Shown here in pieces: positions 53,709 through 64,000 of a stretch of 64,000 nucleotides of DNA. The notes below the pieces were generated by a model. It was not told where the DNA came from and searched no databases. It saw only the letters and a program-made list of their open reading frames with translations. Numbering within the stretch: the stretch's first letter is position 1; each line of letters begins with the position of its first letter. Both the position numbers and the translations under genes were made by a program. Source of the DNA: DATFQE01 sp963738205 (GTDB lineage Bacteria > Actinomycetota > Thermoleophilia > Gaiellales > Gaiellaceae); NCBI GenBank assembly GCA_963738205.1, contig CAVTVQ010000006.1, forward strand, positions 1 to 64,000, given 5' to 3'.

Positions 53709-56700
53709 ATGACAACCGACGCGCGGCGTGAGCGGAAGGTCGTCAGCGTGCTCTTCGCCGATCTCGTCGGCTTCACGTCGCGCGCGGAGACGCTCGACCC
53801 GGAGGACGTCGAGGCGATCCTGCGGCCGTTCCACGACCGGCTTCGTTCCGAGCTCGAGCAGCGCGGCGGAACGGTCGAGAAATTCATCGGCGATGCCGTC
53901 ATGGCCGTGTTCGGCGCCCCGGTCGCGCACGAGGACGACCCCGAGCGGGCGGTGCGGGCCGCGCTTGCCATCCGCGACTGGATCACCGAAGAGGAGGAGC
54001 TGGAGGTCCGGATCGCGGTGAATACCGGCGAGGTGCTCGTCTCGCTCGAGCCGGGTGCCGGAGCGGAGCGCGGGCTCGTCGCCGGCGACGTGGTGAACAC
54101 CGCGTCACGGCTCCAGTCCGCGGCTCCTGTGAACGGGATCCTCGTCGGCGCGCCCACCTACAACGCGACCTCCCGCGTGATCGAGTATCGCGAGGCGCCC
54201 CCGGTGGAGGCGAAGGGGAAGTCGCGCCCTGTGCCTGTCTGGGAGGTGGTGCAGGCACGCTCGCGGTTCGGCGCCGACGTCATGCAGCCGCCGAAGACGC
54301 CGTTGGTCGGGCGCGAACACGACCTCGGCCTGCTTGTCGGCACGCTCGCCCGGGCGCAGCAGGAGCGCTCACCTCAGCTCGTCACCCTCGTCGGAGTCCC
54401 GGGCATTGGCAAGAGCAGGCTCGTCTACGAGCTCTTCTCCGAGGTCGACACCCGGCCGGAGCTCATCTACTGGCGCCAGGGTCGTTGCCTTCCCTACGGC
54501 GACGGGGTGGCGTTCTGGGCGTTGGGAGAGATCCTCAAGGCGCACGCCGGGATCCTCGAGGGCGAGCCGGAGGAGCGCGCCGCCGAGAAGCTGCGTGCCG
54601 TCGTCGAGGAGGCCGTCCCCGAGCAGGACGACGGCGACTGGGTCCTGCGTGAGCTCAAGCCGCTGGTCGGGCTCTCCGAGGGCGACGCGGGCGACCGCCG
54701 CGCGGAGAGTTTCGCAGCCTGGCGGCGGTTCTTCGAGGGCCTGGCTGAGCTCGACCCCCTCGTGCTGGTCGTCGAAGACCTCCACTGGGCAGACGAAGGG
54801 CTGCTCGATTTCCTCGACCATCTGATCGACTGGGCTGCGCAGGTCCCGATCCTCGTCGTCGCCACAGCGCGGCCCGAGCTGCTGACGCGCCGGCCGGGCT
54901 GGGGCGGCGGGAAGCCGAACGCAACGACGATCTCGCTCTCACCGCTGACGGAGGCGGACACCGCGGCGCTCGTGCACGGCCTGCTCGACCGGGCGGTGCT
55001 GCCGGCCGACGTGCAGGCGGGTCTTCTGGAGCGGGCCGGCGGAAATCCGCTCTACGCCGAGGAGTTCGCGCGGATCGCGATCGAGCGCAACGCGCTCGAC
55101 GCCGCCGAGAGCCTGCCACTGCCCGAGTCCGTCCACGGGCTGATCGCCGCGCGTCTAGACGGGCTGAGCGACCAGGAGAAGGCCCTCGTCCAGGACGCCT
55201 CGGTGCTCGGCAAGGTCTTCTGGCTCCAAGCTGTGGCGCAGCTCGTGGGCGTCGATCGCGAACGGGCGGAGGAGCTTCTCCACGGCCTCGCCCGCAAGCA
55301 GTTCGTCCAGCGTGAACGGCGGTCCTCGATGGAGGGCGACACCCAGTACGCGTTCACACACACGCTCGTACGCGACGTCGCCTACAGCCAGATCCCGCGG
55401 GCGGACCGCACGGAGAAGCATGGGCGCGCGGCGGCCTGGATCGAGTCGCTCGGCCGGGCCGAGGACCACCCCGAGCTTCGCGCGCACCACTACGTCAGCG
55501 CGCTGGAGGCGCTTCCGACCGGAGTCGACGACCCGGATCTCCGCCGGTCCGCCCGGCTCTCGCTGCGCGACGCCGGCGATCGAGCCGCGTCCCTCAACGC
55601 GTCCGACGCCGCCGTCCGCGACTACGAGCGCGCGCTCGACCTCTGGAGCGCGGACGATTCGGAGCGACCTCGGCTACTGCTCTCGCTTGCCGAGCAGCGT
55701 TTCAGTGCCGAGATCTGGGACGAGCGCGACGGCGTGGCCGCGCGGGATGCCCTTCTCGCCGTCGGCGACGAGGCGGGGGCCGCGGTCGCGGAGATCATCC
55801 GTGCCGAGGTGCTGTGGCTGCTGGGCCGCGGCGAGGACGTCGTGGAGAGCCAGGAGCGAGCCGCCAAGCTGGCGGAGAACCTTCCGGTCTCGGCCTCGAA
55901 GGCTCGCGTCTACTCAGGCCTGGCCCGTCTCCACTGGCTGGCGAACCGGGAGGGTCCGGCGGTGATGTTCGCGGACGAGGCGCTCGCGATGGCGGACGAG
56001 CTCGGCCTCAGCGAGGTTCGCGCCCACATCCTGAGCGTCCGCGGCGGGCGACTGGCGATGATGGGCGATCGAGAAGGGGTGGCGATGATCGAGGAGAGCA
56101 TCGCGCTCTTCGAGGAGCTGAACTCCGCCGACGCCCAGCGGCCCTACAACAACCTCGCCGATACCCACTACAACCGTGGCGGCCTCGACGAGGCCGATGT
56201 GGCGGTCCGGCGCATGAAGGAGGCGTGGAAGCGGTTTGCTAGCGTCGACTGGCTCCGGTGGGCGGAGGCCGAGGAGATCCGACTGGACTATGTCGCCGGC
56301 CGCTGGGATCACGCCGTCGAGATCGCCGACCGGTGGATTGCCGACGCCCAGCAGCACGGCGGGCACTACCTGGAGCCGATGTTCAAGTGGTACCGCGGCC
56401 GGATCCACCTTGCACGCGGTGACCGAGCGGCCGCCGTGGAGGACGGCGAGACCGCGCTCGAGCTGGGACGAGCTGGGCGCGACCCACAACTGCTGATCCC
56501 GTCTCTCGCCTTCCTGAGCCGCGTGCGCTGGGAGCTGGGGGAAGACGGAGCCGACGAGCTGGCGCTCGAGCTCGTCGAGCGGTGCCGGGGCCTCGTGCTC
56601 AATGTCGCGCAGGACTGGTTCCCGGAGGTTGCGGTCGTCCTTGTCGGGCTCGACCGCAAGGAAGCGATCGAAGCGACGGCCGAGGAATCGTCGGCTGCGA

Positions 56701-56924
56701 CGCGCTGGTGCGATGCGGGTCTCGCGATCGGTCGCGGCGAGTTTCTGAACGCTGCCGAGATCTTCGGGCGGATGGGCGCGCGGCCGTTCGAGGCCGAGGC
56801 GACGGTGCTCGCCGCTACGAAGGGACTGGGCGGGGAGCTCACGAAGGCGATCGAGTTCTTCCGCGAGGTCGGCGCGTCCGCCTACCTGGCAGACGCCGAG
56901 GCGCTCTTTCGCGCGTCGGCCTAG
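53709..56924 (+). CDS. Class III adenylate cyclase / AAA ATPase / TPR sensor protein
   Basis: 1,071 residues. N-terminal cyclase homology domain with all usual active residues: VLFADLVGFTS (metal Asp), GTVEKFIGDAVMAVFG (Lys and Asp), and GDVVNTASRLQ (Asn and Arg). AAA_16/STAND domain from about 200 (PLVGREHDLGLLVGTLARAQ; Walker A GVPGIGKSR at about 227; Walker B LVVEDLHWADEG). The C-terminal 550 residues are alpha-helical TPR-like repeats (AAKLAENLPVSASKARVYSG, ALFEELNSADAQRPYNNLAD). It is probably an ATP-dependent switch controlling cAMP synthesis, acting in the cytoplasm. Its end overlaps by four bases the end of the convergent gene at 56921. Confidence 0.88.
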   Translation: MTTDARRERKVVSVLFADLVGFTSRAETLDPEDVEAILRPFHDRLRSELEQRGGTVEKFIGDAVMAVFGAPVAHEDDPERAVRAALAIRDWITEEEELEVRIAVNTGEVLVSLEPGAGAERGLVAGDVVNTASRLQSAAPVNGILVGAPTYNATSRVIEYREAPPVEAKGKSRPVPVWEVVQARSRFGADVMQPPKTPLVGREHDLGLLVGTLARAQQERSPQLVTLVGVPGIGKSRLVYELFSEVDTRPELIYWRQGRCLPYGDGVAFWALGEILKAHAGILEGEPEERAAEKLRAVVEEAVPEQDDGDWVLRELKPLVGLSEGDAGDRRAESFAAWRRFFEGLAELDPLVLVVEDLHWADEGLLDFLDHLIDWAAQVPILVVATARPELLTRRPGWGGGKPNATTISLSPLTEADTAALVHGLLDRAVLPADVQAGLLERAGGNPLYAEEFARIAIERNALDAAESLPLPESVHGLIAARLDGLSDQEKALVQDASVLGKVFWLQAVAQLVGVDRERAEELLHGLARKQFVQRERRSSMEGDTQYAFTHTLVRDVAYSQIPRADRTEKHGRAAAWIESLGRAEDHPELRAHHYVSALEALPTGVDDPDLRRSARLSLRDAGDRAASLNASDAAVRDYERALDLWSADDSERPRLLLSLAEQRFSAEIWDERDGVAARDALLAVGDEAGAAVAEIIRAEVLWLLGRGEDVVESQERAAKLAENLPVSASKARVYSGLARLHWLANREGPAVMFADEALAMADELGLSEVRAHILSVRGGRLAMMGDREGVAMIEESIALFEELNSADAQRPYNNLADTHYNRGGLDEADVAVRRMKEAWKRFASVDWLRWAEAEEIRLDYVAGRWDHAVEIADRWIADAQQHGGHYLEPMFKWYRGRIHLARGDRAAAVEDGETALELGRAGRDPQLLIPSLAFLSRVRWELGEDGADELALELVERCRGLVLNVAQDWFPEVAVVLVGLDRKEAIEATAEESSAATRWCDAGLAIGRGEFLNAAEIFGRMGARPFEAEATVLAATKGLGGELTKAIEFFREVGASAYLADAEALFRASA

Positions 56925-58258
56925 CCGCCGCAGCGCCTGAACGCGACGGTCTCGCCGCCTCGTTCGGCCCAGTCCTCGACACCGCCGTGCAGGACGGGAC
57001 GCGCCTCGATGCCCTCGGCCGCGAGCACGCTGGCGGCGATCGTGGCTCTCGAGCCGCTCGAACAGATCGTCACCAGCGGCTGCGCCTCGCGCAGGTCGTC
57101 GATCCAGGCGGGAACCAGGCGGTACGGGATGTGACGGCTGCCGGCGATGTAGCCGCGGTCGCGCTCGTCCTTCTCGCGCACGTCGAGAACCGTCACCTCG
57201 CCGTCGGCGAGCAGGGCGTCGAGCTCCTCCACCTCGATGGTGTCCACGCGCTCGTCGTTCGGCGGGTCGACGATCCGACCGGCGAGCTCGAGAACGCCGA
57301 CCGTCCGCAGTCCACGCGCCGCGTGCTCGGCGTCCTCCTGCGACTCGGCGTGCAGGGCGACCTGGGCGCCTTCGGGGATGACGAAGGCGGCCTTGGTCGG
57401 GAAGCTCGAGTCGTCCAGCGGCACGTTCAGCGCTCCGCTCGCGTGCCCGGCGGCGAAGGCCTCGGCGGGCCGGACGTCCAGGACCACCGCCTCGCCGGCC
57501 TCAGTGAGCGTGCCGAGCGGCTCGGGCGGGCCGAGGAACGGCCCGCGATTGAGCGAGACGATCCGGTCCATGTTCGGCGGCCGCGGCGCCGACGAGGCGC
57601 TCGACTCGGCGACGAACTCGTCCTCTGCAGTCAGGGCTGCCCGGTTGAAGCGGCGCTCGAAGCCGATCGTCGTCGACGCCTTCGAGCTCATCTGCGTGCC
57701 GCAGAGCGAGCCGGCGACGTGGCCCGGGTAGACCTCGACGCCGTCCGGCAGGTCGAACAGCGAGCGCAGGGAGCGGTGCAGGTCGCGCGCGCCCTCGGCG
57801 GCGTCGACGGCCAGGTCGGGCCGCGCGGCCGAGCCCACGAGCAGCGAGTCGCCCGTGATCACGAGCCACGGTTCGTGTCCGCGCGAGCGGTCGATCACGG
57901 CGAAGCAGCAGTGCTCGGGGCGATGTCCGGGCGTGTGGAGGACGCGGATGACGACCTCGCCGACGGCCACCTCCTGGCCGTCGTCCAGCTGGTCGAAGGC
58001 GTACTGCGGCTCGCCGGCCGGGTGGATGGAGACCGGAACGTCGTGCTGGAGCGCGAGCCTGCCGTGCCCGGACACGTGGTCGGCGTGCGTGTGCGTCTCG
58101 AGCGTGCGCACGATGCGCGCACCGCGCCGCTCGGCCTCCTCGAGGTACGGCTCGATCTCGTAGGCCGGATCGATGATCACCGCCTCGCCGACGCTTTCGT
58201 CGCCGATCAGGTAGGACGCGCAGCCGAGATCGTCGTCGACGAACTGGCGAAACAGCAC
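56921..58258 (-). CDS. Metallo-beta-lactamase fold protein with two rhodanese domains
   Basis: 446 residues from GTG 58258 (VLFRQFVDDDLGCASYLIGD). MBL domain with THTHADHVSGHG, HTPGHRPEHCCF and GDSLLVGSAARPDL, as in persulfide dioxygenases (ETHE1-like, iron). First rhodanese domain (about 250-330, VVLDVRPAEAFAAGHASGAL) has AESQED where a Cys should be, so it is inactive. The second (about 340-440, VLDVREKDERDRGYIAGSRH) has the active Cys in CSSGSRATIAAS. The predicted role is sulfide or persulfide oxidation with sulfur transfer. A longer start at 58324 gives 22 unlikely residues. Confidence 0.87.
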   Translation of the reverse strand: MLFRQFVDDDLGCASYLIGDESVGEAVIIDPAYEIEPYLEEAERRGARIVRTLETHTHADHVSGHGRLALQHDVPVSIHPAGEPQYAFDQLDDGQEVAVGEVVIRVLHTPGHRPEHCCFAVIDRSRGHEPWLVITGDSLLVGSAARPDLAVDAAEGARDLHRSLRSLFDLPDGVEVYPGHVAGSLCGTQMSSKASTTIGFERRFNRAALTAEDEFVAESSASSAPRPPNMDRIVSLNRGPFLGPPEPLGTLTEAGEAVVLDVRPAEAFAAGHASGALNVPLDDSSFPTKAAFVIPEGAQVALHAESQEDAEHAARGLRTVGVLELAGRIVDPPNDERVDTIEVEELDALLADGEVTVLDVREKDERDRGYIAGSRHIPYRLVPAWIDDLREAQPLVTICSSGSRATIAASVLAAEGIEARPVLHGGVEDWAERGGETVAFRRCGG

Positions 58259-58432
58259 GAAACGGGATCCTAGCGGCGTCCTCGGCGGGCGAGGCGATAA
58301 GCCGCCCGAACAGACCCATTCCAACCCTTAACGGCCACTTAATCGCCTCGACCCACCCTTGCTTGCTGAGATTGCGTCTAATCGGGCATAGAGATCACAC
58401 TTCTGTAACCAGCCCAGGAAGGACGTACGCAC

Positions 58433-60076
58433 ATGAAGACGCGTAAGCGCTGGCTTTCGTCTGCGCTCGTCGCCACCGTGGCCGGGCTCGCCCTTGTGGG
58501 CTGCGGCGGCGGTGACGGTGGGGACGAAGGCAACGGCAACGGCGGCGGCCAGGCCGCCTCGGAGCAGGTCCTGAAGTGGGGCCTCGGGTCGGAGTTCAAC
58601 CTCGATCCGGGTCTCGCCACTGACACGACATCGTCGAAGATCCTCTTGAACATCTTCGACCCGCTCGTCAAGCTCGATGCGGACCTCAAGGCTACGCCCG
58701 CGGCTGCGGAGAGCTGGGACGTGAAGGGCCCGAAGGTCACCTACCACCTGCGCACGGGGATGAAGTGGACGAACGGCGACCCCGTGACCGCGAAGGACTA
58801 CGAGTACTCGTGGAAGCGCGCGCTTTCACCCGAGCTGGCCAGCGACTACGCCTACCAGCTGTACGGAATCAAGGGCGCGGGTGAGTACAACGAGTGCGAG
58901 AAGAACTGCGACGCGCTCAAGAACAAGGTCGCGATCAAGGCGACCGACGACCAGACGCTCGAGGTGACGCTGACCTCCGAGCAGCCCTGGTTCATCGAGC
59001 AGTCCGCGCACCACGTGTTCCTGCCCGTGAACCGCAAGGCGGTCGAGGCCTCGCCCGAGCAGTGGACGCGGCCGCAGAACATCGTCACGAACGGCCCCTT
59101 CAAGGTGGAGGCGGCGGAGCCGAGCGCCTCGATCACGCTCGTCAAGAACGACGACTGGCGCGATGCCGCCAATGTCGCGCTGACCCGCGTCGAGGGGCGG
59201 ATCATCGTCGACGGCACGACCGCCGTGCAGTCGTTCGAAGCAGGCGAGGTCGACGTGCTCGACGAGCAACTGCCGAGCGACGAGATCGCTCGGCTCAAGG
59301 ACACGCCCGAGTACGAGCTCTATCCGGGCCTGTCCACGAGCTACTACGGCTTCAACATCAAGCAGGTCCCTGACATCAACCAGCGGCGCGCGATGTCACT
59401 GGCCGTGAACCGCGAGTCGATCATCGACAACATCACGCAGGCGAACGAGATCCCGGCGCTGGGCTTCACGCCCGACGGCATGCCGGGCTTCAAGACGATC
59501 GTCGGCGACGGCTCGCCGTGGACGCCCGCCGCGGGCGACATGGAGAAGGCCAAGGCCGAGCTGGCCAAGGCCAAGAACCCGGTCAAGTCGGTGACGCTGT
59601 TCACGAACGAGGCACCTCCGAACGAGGACGTCGCCGTCGCGCTCCAGGGCATGTGGAAGGAGCTGGGCATCAACTCCAAGATCCGCGTGATGGAGTGGCA
59701 GCAGTACCTCGAGATGCTCGGCCCGCCGCCGCCCAACACGGTCGACCTGTTCCGGCTCGGCTGGGTGGGCGACTTCGTCGACGACATCAACTTCCTCGAG
59801 CTCTGGACCTGCGAGTCGGGGAACAACAACACGAACTTCTGCGACAAGTCGTACGACGACCTCGTCCAGAAGGCCAAGGACACACCCGACAACGCAGCGC
59901 GCTACGAGATCTACAAGCAGCTCGAGGAGAAGCTGACCGGCGAGAACGGCGCCATGCCGTTCATCCCGCTCTGGTCGGGCACCTACAACAACCTCGAGCG
60001 CGAGACCGTGAAGGCAACGTTCAACATCAACCTGCTCGACCAGGTCGACCTGACCACGGTCGAGATCACCGAGTAA
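58433..60076 (+). CDS. oppA: Oligopeptide ABC transporter substrate-binding lipoprotein
   Basis: Family 5 solute-binding protein of 547 residues. The signal peptide ends ATVAGLALVGC with a lipobox Cys at about 24, then a Gly/Asp/Asn linker. Typical blocks: VLKWGLGSEFNLDPGLATDT, VTYHLRTGMKWTNGDPVTAK, DYEYSWKRALSPE, NIVTNGPFKVEAAEPSASIT, STSYYGFNIKQVPDINQRRA and AMPFIPLWSGTYN. It captures peptides outside and delivers them to OppBC. AGGAAGG lies about 9 bases before the ATG. A hairpin downstream separates it from oppB, giving higher expression of the binding protein. Confidence 0.92.
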   Translation: MKTRKRWLSSALVATVAGLALVGCGGGDGGDEGNGNGGGQAASEQVLKWGLGSEFNLDPGLATDTTSSKILLNIFDPLVKLDADLKATPAAAESWDVKGPKVTYHLRTGMKWTNGDPVTAKDYEYSWKRALSPELASDYAYQLYGIKGAGEYNECEKNCDALKNKVAIKATDDQTLEVTLTSEQPWFIEQSAHHVFLPVNRKAVEASPEQWTRPQNIVTNGPFKVEAAEPSASITLVKNDDWRDAANVALTRVEGRIIVDGTTAVQSFEAGEVDVLDEQLPSDEIARLKDTPEYELYPGLSTSYYGFNIKQVPDINQRRAMSLAVNRESIIDNITQANEIPALGFTPDGMPGFKTIVGDGSPWTPAAGDMEKAKAELAKAKNPVKSVTLFTNEAPPNEDVAVALQGMWKELGINSKIRVMEWQQYLEMLGPPPPNTVDLFRLGWVGDFVDDINFLELWTCESGNNNTNFCDKSYDDLVQKAKDTPDNAARYEIYKQLEEKLTGENGAMPFIPLWSGTYNNLERETVKATFNINLLDQVDLTTVEITE

Positions 60077-60092
60077 CGCCGACCAAGGAGCA

Positions 60093-60122
60093 GCGGGTGG
60101 GGCACACGAGCGCCCCGCCCGC
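60093..60122 (+). terminator. Hairpin between oppA and oppB (attenuator)
   Basis: GCGGGTGGGGC (60093-60103) pairs with GCCCCGCCCGC (60112-60122) with one G-T pair and an eight-base loop. It sits 17 bases after oppA and 41 before oppB, so it probably works as a partial terminator or mRNA stabiliser rather than an operon end. Confidence 0.55.
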
Positions 60123-60162
60123 TCCCTGTTAACCTCGCTAGGAGCTCGGGTAGGAGGACCCC

Positions 60163-61089
60163 GTGACCGCGTTCATCATCCGGCGGCTGCTCTGGACGAT
60201 TCCCGTCCTGCTGTTGGTGATCTTCATCACGTTCGTGCTGATGAAGCAGATCAACGGGAACCCGTTCCGCAAGAGCTCACGGGCGGTGACGCCGGCCATG
60301 CAGGCGAACCTGGACCGCAAGTTCCACCTCGACCAGCCGTGGTACGGGCAGTACGCGTACTACGTGAAGGGCGTGTTCACCTTCGACCTCGGGCCGTCGC
60401 TCGTCGTGCGCAACCGCAGCGTCAACGAGATCATCACCGAGCACGCGCCCAAGTCGATCGAGCTCGGCCTGCTCGCCTTCGTATGGGCCGTGGTGCTCGG
60501 GATCCCGGCGGGCATCTTCGCCGCGCTCAAGCACAACACGCCTTACGACTACGGGCTGATGTTCCTGTCCAACGTGGGCTTCGCGTTACCCAGCTTCCTG
60601 GTCGCGACGCTCCTCATCTACTTCGTCGCCCTGAAGGGCGGCTTCTTACCCACGAACGGCTGGACGACGTGGCAGCACAAGATCCTGCCGTCGTTCGCGC
60701 TGGGGCTGTTCCCGATGGCGTACTTCGCGCGCCTCGTGCGCGGGTCGATGCTCGAGACGCTGCAGCAGGACTACGTGCGCACGGCCAAGGCGAAGGGGCT
60801 GCGCTGGCGCCGCGTGGTCGGCGTGCACGTGCTGCGGAACTCGCTGATCCCGGCGATCACGGCCACGGCGCCGTTGCTCGGCTTCATCATCACCGGCTCG
60901 TTCGTGATCGAGGTGATCTTCTCGATCCCGGGCATCGGCCGGTACTTCGTCACGGCCGTCGAGTCGCGCGACTACTCGGTCGTGATGGGGATTACCGTGC
61001 TCACGTCGGTCGTGATCATCCTCGCGAACCTGGTCGTCGACATCCTCTACGGCGTCCTCGACCCGAGGACGCGGGAAGCCAGGACGTAG
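60163..61089 (+). CDS. oppB: Oligopeptide ABC transporter permease OppB
   Basis: 308 residues from GTG 60163 with GGAGGA upstream. N-terminal helix TAFIIRRLLWTIPVLLLVIF; large outer loop; then five helices including VWAVVLGIPAGIFAALKHN. The inner-membrane ABC permease motif reads VRTAKAKGLRWRRVVGVHVL (EAA-like loop that contacts the ATPase). C-terminal IPGIGRYFVTAVESRDYSVV and MGITVLTSVVIILANLVVDI. It forms the channel together with OppC. It is six bases ahead of oppC, in one operon. Confidence 0.92.
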   Translation: MTAFIIRRLLWTIPVLLLVIFITFVLMKQINGNPFRKSSRAVTPAMQANLDRKFHLDQPWYGQYAYYVKGVFTFDLGPSLVVRNRSVNEIITEHAPKSIELGLLAFVWAVVLGIPAGIFAALKHNTPYDYGLMFLSNVGFALPSFLVATLLIYFVALKGGFLPTNGWTTWQHKILPSFALGLFPMAYFARLVRGSMLETLQQDYVRTAKAKGLRWRRVVGVHVLRNSLIPAITATAPLLGFIITGSFVIEVIFSIPGIGRYFVTAVESRDYSVVMGITVLTSVVIILANLVVDILYGVLDPRTREART

Positions 61090-61095
61090 TCGGTC

Positions 61096-62040
61096 ATGGC
61101 CGTCGATCCCCGCAGCGAGGCTCTCGCCCAGACCGCCGCCGCCGACGTCGGAGCGCCGCTGGCACCCACGTCCGCGGCCGGCGCGCCTATCCGCCAGTCG
61201 AGCCTCTGGCGCGACGCCTGGCGCCGCTACACCCGCAACAAGGCCGCGATGGTCGCGGGCGTGGTCTTCCTCGTCATCCTCGCGTGGGCGCTGATCTGGC
61301 CCCTGATCTCGCCGTACGACCCGGACCAGCAGAACTTCGCGCTGTCCTACGAAGGCGCGAGCCTCCAGCATCCGTTCGGCACGGACAAGTTCGGGCGCGA
61401 CCTCTTCACCCGCGCCGCGATCGGAACGCGCGTCTCGATCTTCATCGGCTTCGGGGCGACGCTCGCGATCCTGCTGATCGGCGTCGTCTACGGGTCGATC
61501 TCCGGCTTCGTGGGCGGCCGGCTGGACAACGTGCTGATGCGCCTCCTCGATGCGCTCTACGGGCTTCCGTACCTGCCGTTCGCCATCATCACCCTGGCGA
61601 TCATCGGCACGAACGCGAAGACGATGGTGATCGCGCTGTCGATCGCGAGCTGGTTCACGGCGGCGCGGATCGTCCGGGGCCAGATCATCACCCTGAAGCA
61701 GAACGACTACGTGCGGGCGGCCCGGGCGATCGGCGCGCGCTGGTACCGGATCCTCGGCCGCCATCTGTTACCCAACACGCTCGGCGTCCTCATCATCGCG
61801 GTGTTCCTCGAGCTCCCGGGCGTGATCCTGGGCGAGGCGTTCCTGTCGTTCATCGGCCTCGGCATCAGCGCGCCGGACGCGTCGCTCGGGTCGATGGCCG
61901 AGGACGGCCGCGCGGCCTACCGCGCGCACCCGCACATCATCGTGATCCCGAGCCTCCTGATCGCGACCATCGTCCTCTCCGCCAACTTCATCGCGGACGG
62001 GATGCGCGACGCGCTCGATCCGCGGACGAAGGAGACCTAG
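61096..62040 (+). CDS. oppC: Oligopeptide ABC transporter permease OppC
   Basis: 314 residues from ATG 61096. A hydrophilic N-terminus (about 50 residues, Ala-rich) leads to WRRYTRNKAAMVAGVVFLVI. Outer loop with LSYEGASLQHPFGTDKFGRD is the OppC N-terminal signature. Permease motif in YVRAARAIGARWYRILGRHL (coupling helix). Ends ADGMRDALDPRTKET, the conserved DPR motif at the C-terminus. It forms the second half of the channel. Seven bases separate it from oppD. Confidence 0.92.
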   Translation: MAVDPRSEALAQTAAADVGAPLAPTSAAGAPIRQSSLWRDAWRRYTRNKAAMVAGVVFLVILAWALIWPLISPYDPDQQNFALSYEGASLQHPFGTDKFGRDLFTRAAIGTRVSIFIGFGATLAILLIGVVYGSISGFVGGRLDNVLMRLLDALYGLPYLPFAIITLAIIGTNAKTMVIALSIASWFTAARIVRGQIITLKQNDYVRAARAIGARWYRILGRHLLPNTLGVLIIAVFLELPGVILGEAFLSFIGLGISAPDASLGSMAEDGRAAYRAHPHIIVIPSLLIATIVLSANFIADGMRDALDPRTKET

Positions 62041-62046
62041 GCGCGC

Positions 62047-63056
<1,010 letters not shown>

Positions 63057-63060
<4 letters not shown>

Positions 63061-63920
63061 GCTCGAACGGCGTCCTGCTCGAAGTCGCCGACCTGCGCAA
63101 GGAGTTCTCCGTGCGCAGCGGCCTGTTCATCGAGCGCGTAAGCCACACGGTGAACGCCGTCGACGGCGTCAGCTTCTCGATCGCTCCCGGCCGCACGCTC
63201 GGGCTCGTGGGCGAGTCGGGCTCGGGCAAGTCGACCACCGGCTACTGCGTGCTGCAGCTGATGAAGCCGACGTCCGGATCGGTGAAGTTCGAGGGTCGCG
63301 AGCTCACAGACATGGGCCGCGAGGACGTGCGCAGGCTGCGCCGCGAGATGCAGATCGTCTTCCAGGACCCGTACTCGTCGCTCGACCCGCGTATGACCGT
63401 GGGCGACATCGTCGGCGAGCCGCTCGTCGTGCACAGTGTCGGCTCGCGCCGCGACCGGGGCGCGCGCGTCCGCGAGCTGCTCGACGTCGTCGGCTTCAAC
63501 CCGGGCTTCTCCAACCGGTACCCGCACGAGTTCTCCGGCGGCCAGCGCCAGCGAATCGGCGTGGCGCGGGCGCTCGCGCTCAATCCGAAGTTGATCGTGT
63601 GCGACGAGCCCGTGTCCGCTCTCGACGTCTCGATCCAGGCGCAGATCCTCAACCTGCTCAAGGACCTCCAGCGCGACTTCGGGCTGGCATACCTCTTCAT
63701 CTCGCACGACCTCTCCGTCGTGCGGGCGATGAGCGACGACATCGCAGTCATGAAGGACGGCAAGATCGTCGAGGCCGGGACGGCCGACGACGTCTACATG
63801 TCGCCGCAGCACGAGTACACGAAGGCGCTCCTCGCCTCCGTGCCGGTGCCAGACCCGCGGCGCATGCGCGTCCGGCGCACCGAGCGGCGCAGGCTCGCCC
63901 ACGCACTGACCGAGGGTTAG
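63057..63920 (+). CDS. oppF: Oligopeptide ABC transporter ATPase OppF
   Basis: 287 residues from GTG 63057. Walker A GESGSGKS, Q-loop VFQDPYSSLDPRM, signature FSGGQRQR, Walker B IVCDEPVSALD, H-loop FISHDLS. It ends in a short basic tail (RRMRVRRTERRRLAHALTEG) and lacks the Cys-rich C-terminal extension seen in OppD and in many OppF proteins, so it is about 40 residues shorter than average. It forms the ATPase heterodimer with OppD. The next gene starts three bases later. Confidence 0.92.
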
Positions 63921-63923
63921 GCC

Positions 63924-64000
63924 GTGCGGCTGATGGCGGTGGTGGCGGCGGCCGCCGCGCTGCTGGCCGGTTGCGGTGGGAGCGGGGACGACGCGCCGCC
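63924..64000 (+). CDS. Start of a further lipoprotein (partial)
   Basis: The 25 residues from GTG 63924 read MRLMAVVAAAAALLAGCGG and then SGDDAPP, a lipoprotein signal peptide with lipobox LAGC. It follows oppF by three bases, so it belongs to the opp transcript. It could be a second binding protein or an unrelated lipoprotein; the window ends here. Confidence 0.6.
   Translation, partial: MRLMAVVAAAAALLAGCGGSGDDAP

Overview
The window is high-GC DNA with actinobacterial features: SARP/BTAD regulators, WD40 and PD40 propellers, SdhC-D-A-B, a MeaB GTPase, CarH-type MerR and many GTG/TTG starts. It reads as two pieces of different character. From base 1 to about 34.95 kb nearly every gene, including core TCA-cycle enzymes, is split by one-base insertions or deletions, yet each can be read through by changing frame; this looks like poorly polished consensus, not real decay. 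From about 34.95 kb to the end about 20 genes are uninterrupted. At the boundary the 5' part of a SAM methyltransferase runs into the 3' end of a class III adenylate cyclase, so I think the window is a chimeric join. The right part resembles Thermoleophilia; the left part is some other actinomycete or a low-coverage region. Taxonomy is inference.

Left part, 1-16.2 kb: an accessory region built from two copies of one kind of cassette. Each copy has a giant minus-strand regulator (SARP winged helix + BTAD, pseudokinase, nSTAND NTPase, one membrane segment, WD40 repeats). Divergent from it lie a lipoprotein with TolB-like repeats and a small secreted protein with an allene-oxide-cyclase/dirigent-like 'VTGGTGAY.NV.G' motif. 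The second copy is followed by a vanadium haloperoxidase homologue with all vanadate ligands visible and by a lipoprotein.

Left part, 16.2-34.8 kb: central carbon metabolism. Citrate synthase, two isocitrate/isopropylmalate dehydrogenase paralogues, malate dehydrogenase, the sdhCDAB operon and a methylmalonyl-CoA mutase large subunit are interleaved with small membrane, zinc-ribbon and Cys-rich proteins. Between 22.2 and 27.9 kb there is a patch of fragments: a pseudo-metallopeptidase, a kinase C-terminus, a half VOC protein, IS-like end repeats and a second copy of the last 39 bases of sdhB. This patch looks like an old insertion site; a third allene-oxide-cyclase-like protein and a CHASE/GGDEF diguanylate cyclase sit inside it.

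Right part, 35-64 kb: housekeeping and stress genes. These are the Lhr helicase; a CarH-like B12 regulator divergent from an Nei/Fpg glycosylase; an overlapping ParA-FtsZ pair in which FtsZ has a long N-terminal extension; a membrane GT-C-like protein; gamma-glutamyltranspeptidase, GNAT and HisC; an MFS exporter; MeaB overlapping threonine deaminase; a cyclase-AAA-TPR sensor; a metallo-beta-lactamase/rhodanese protein; and an oppABCDF peptide transporter followed by the start of another lipoprotein. I saw no rRNA, tRNA or CRISPR array.
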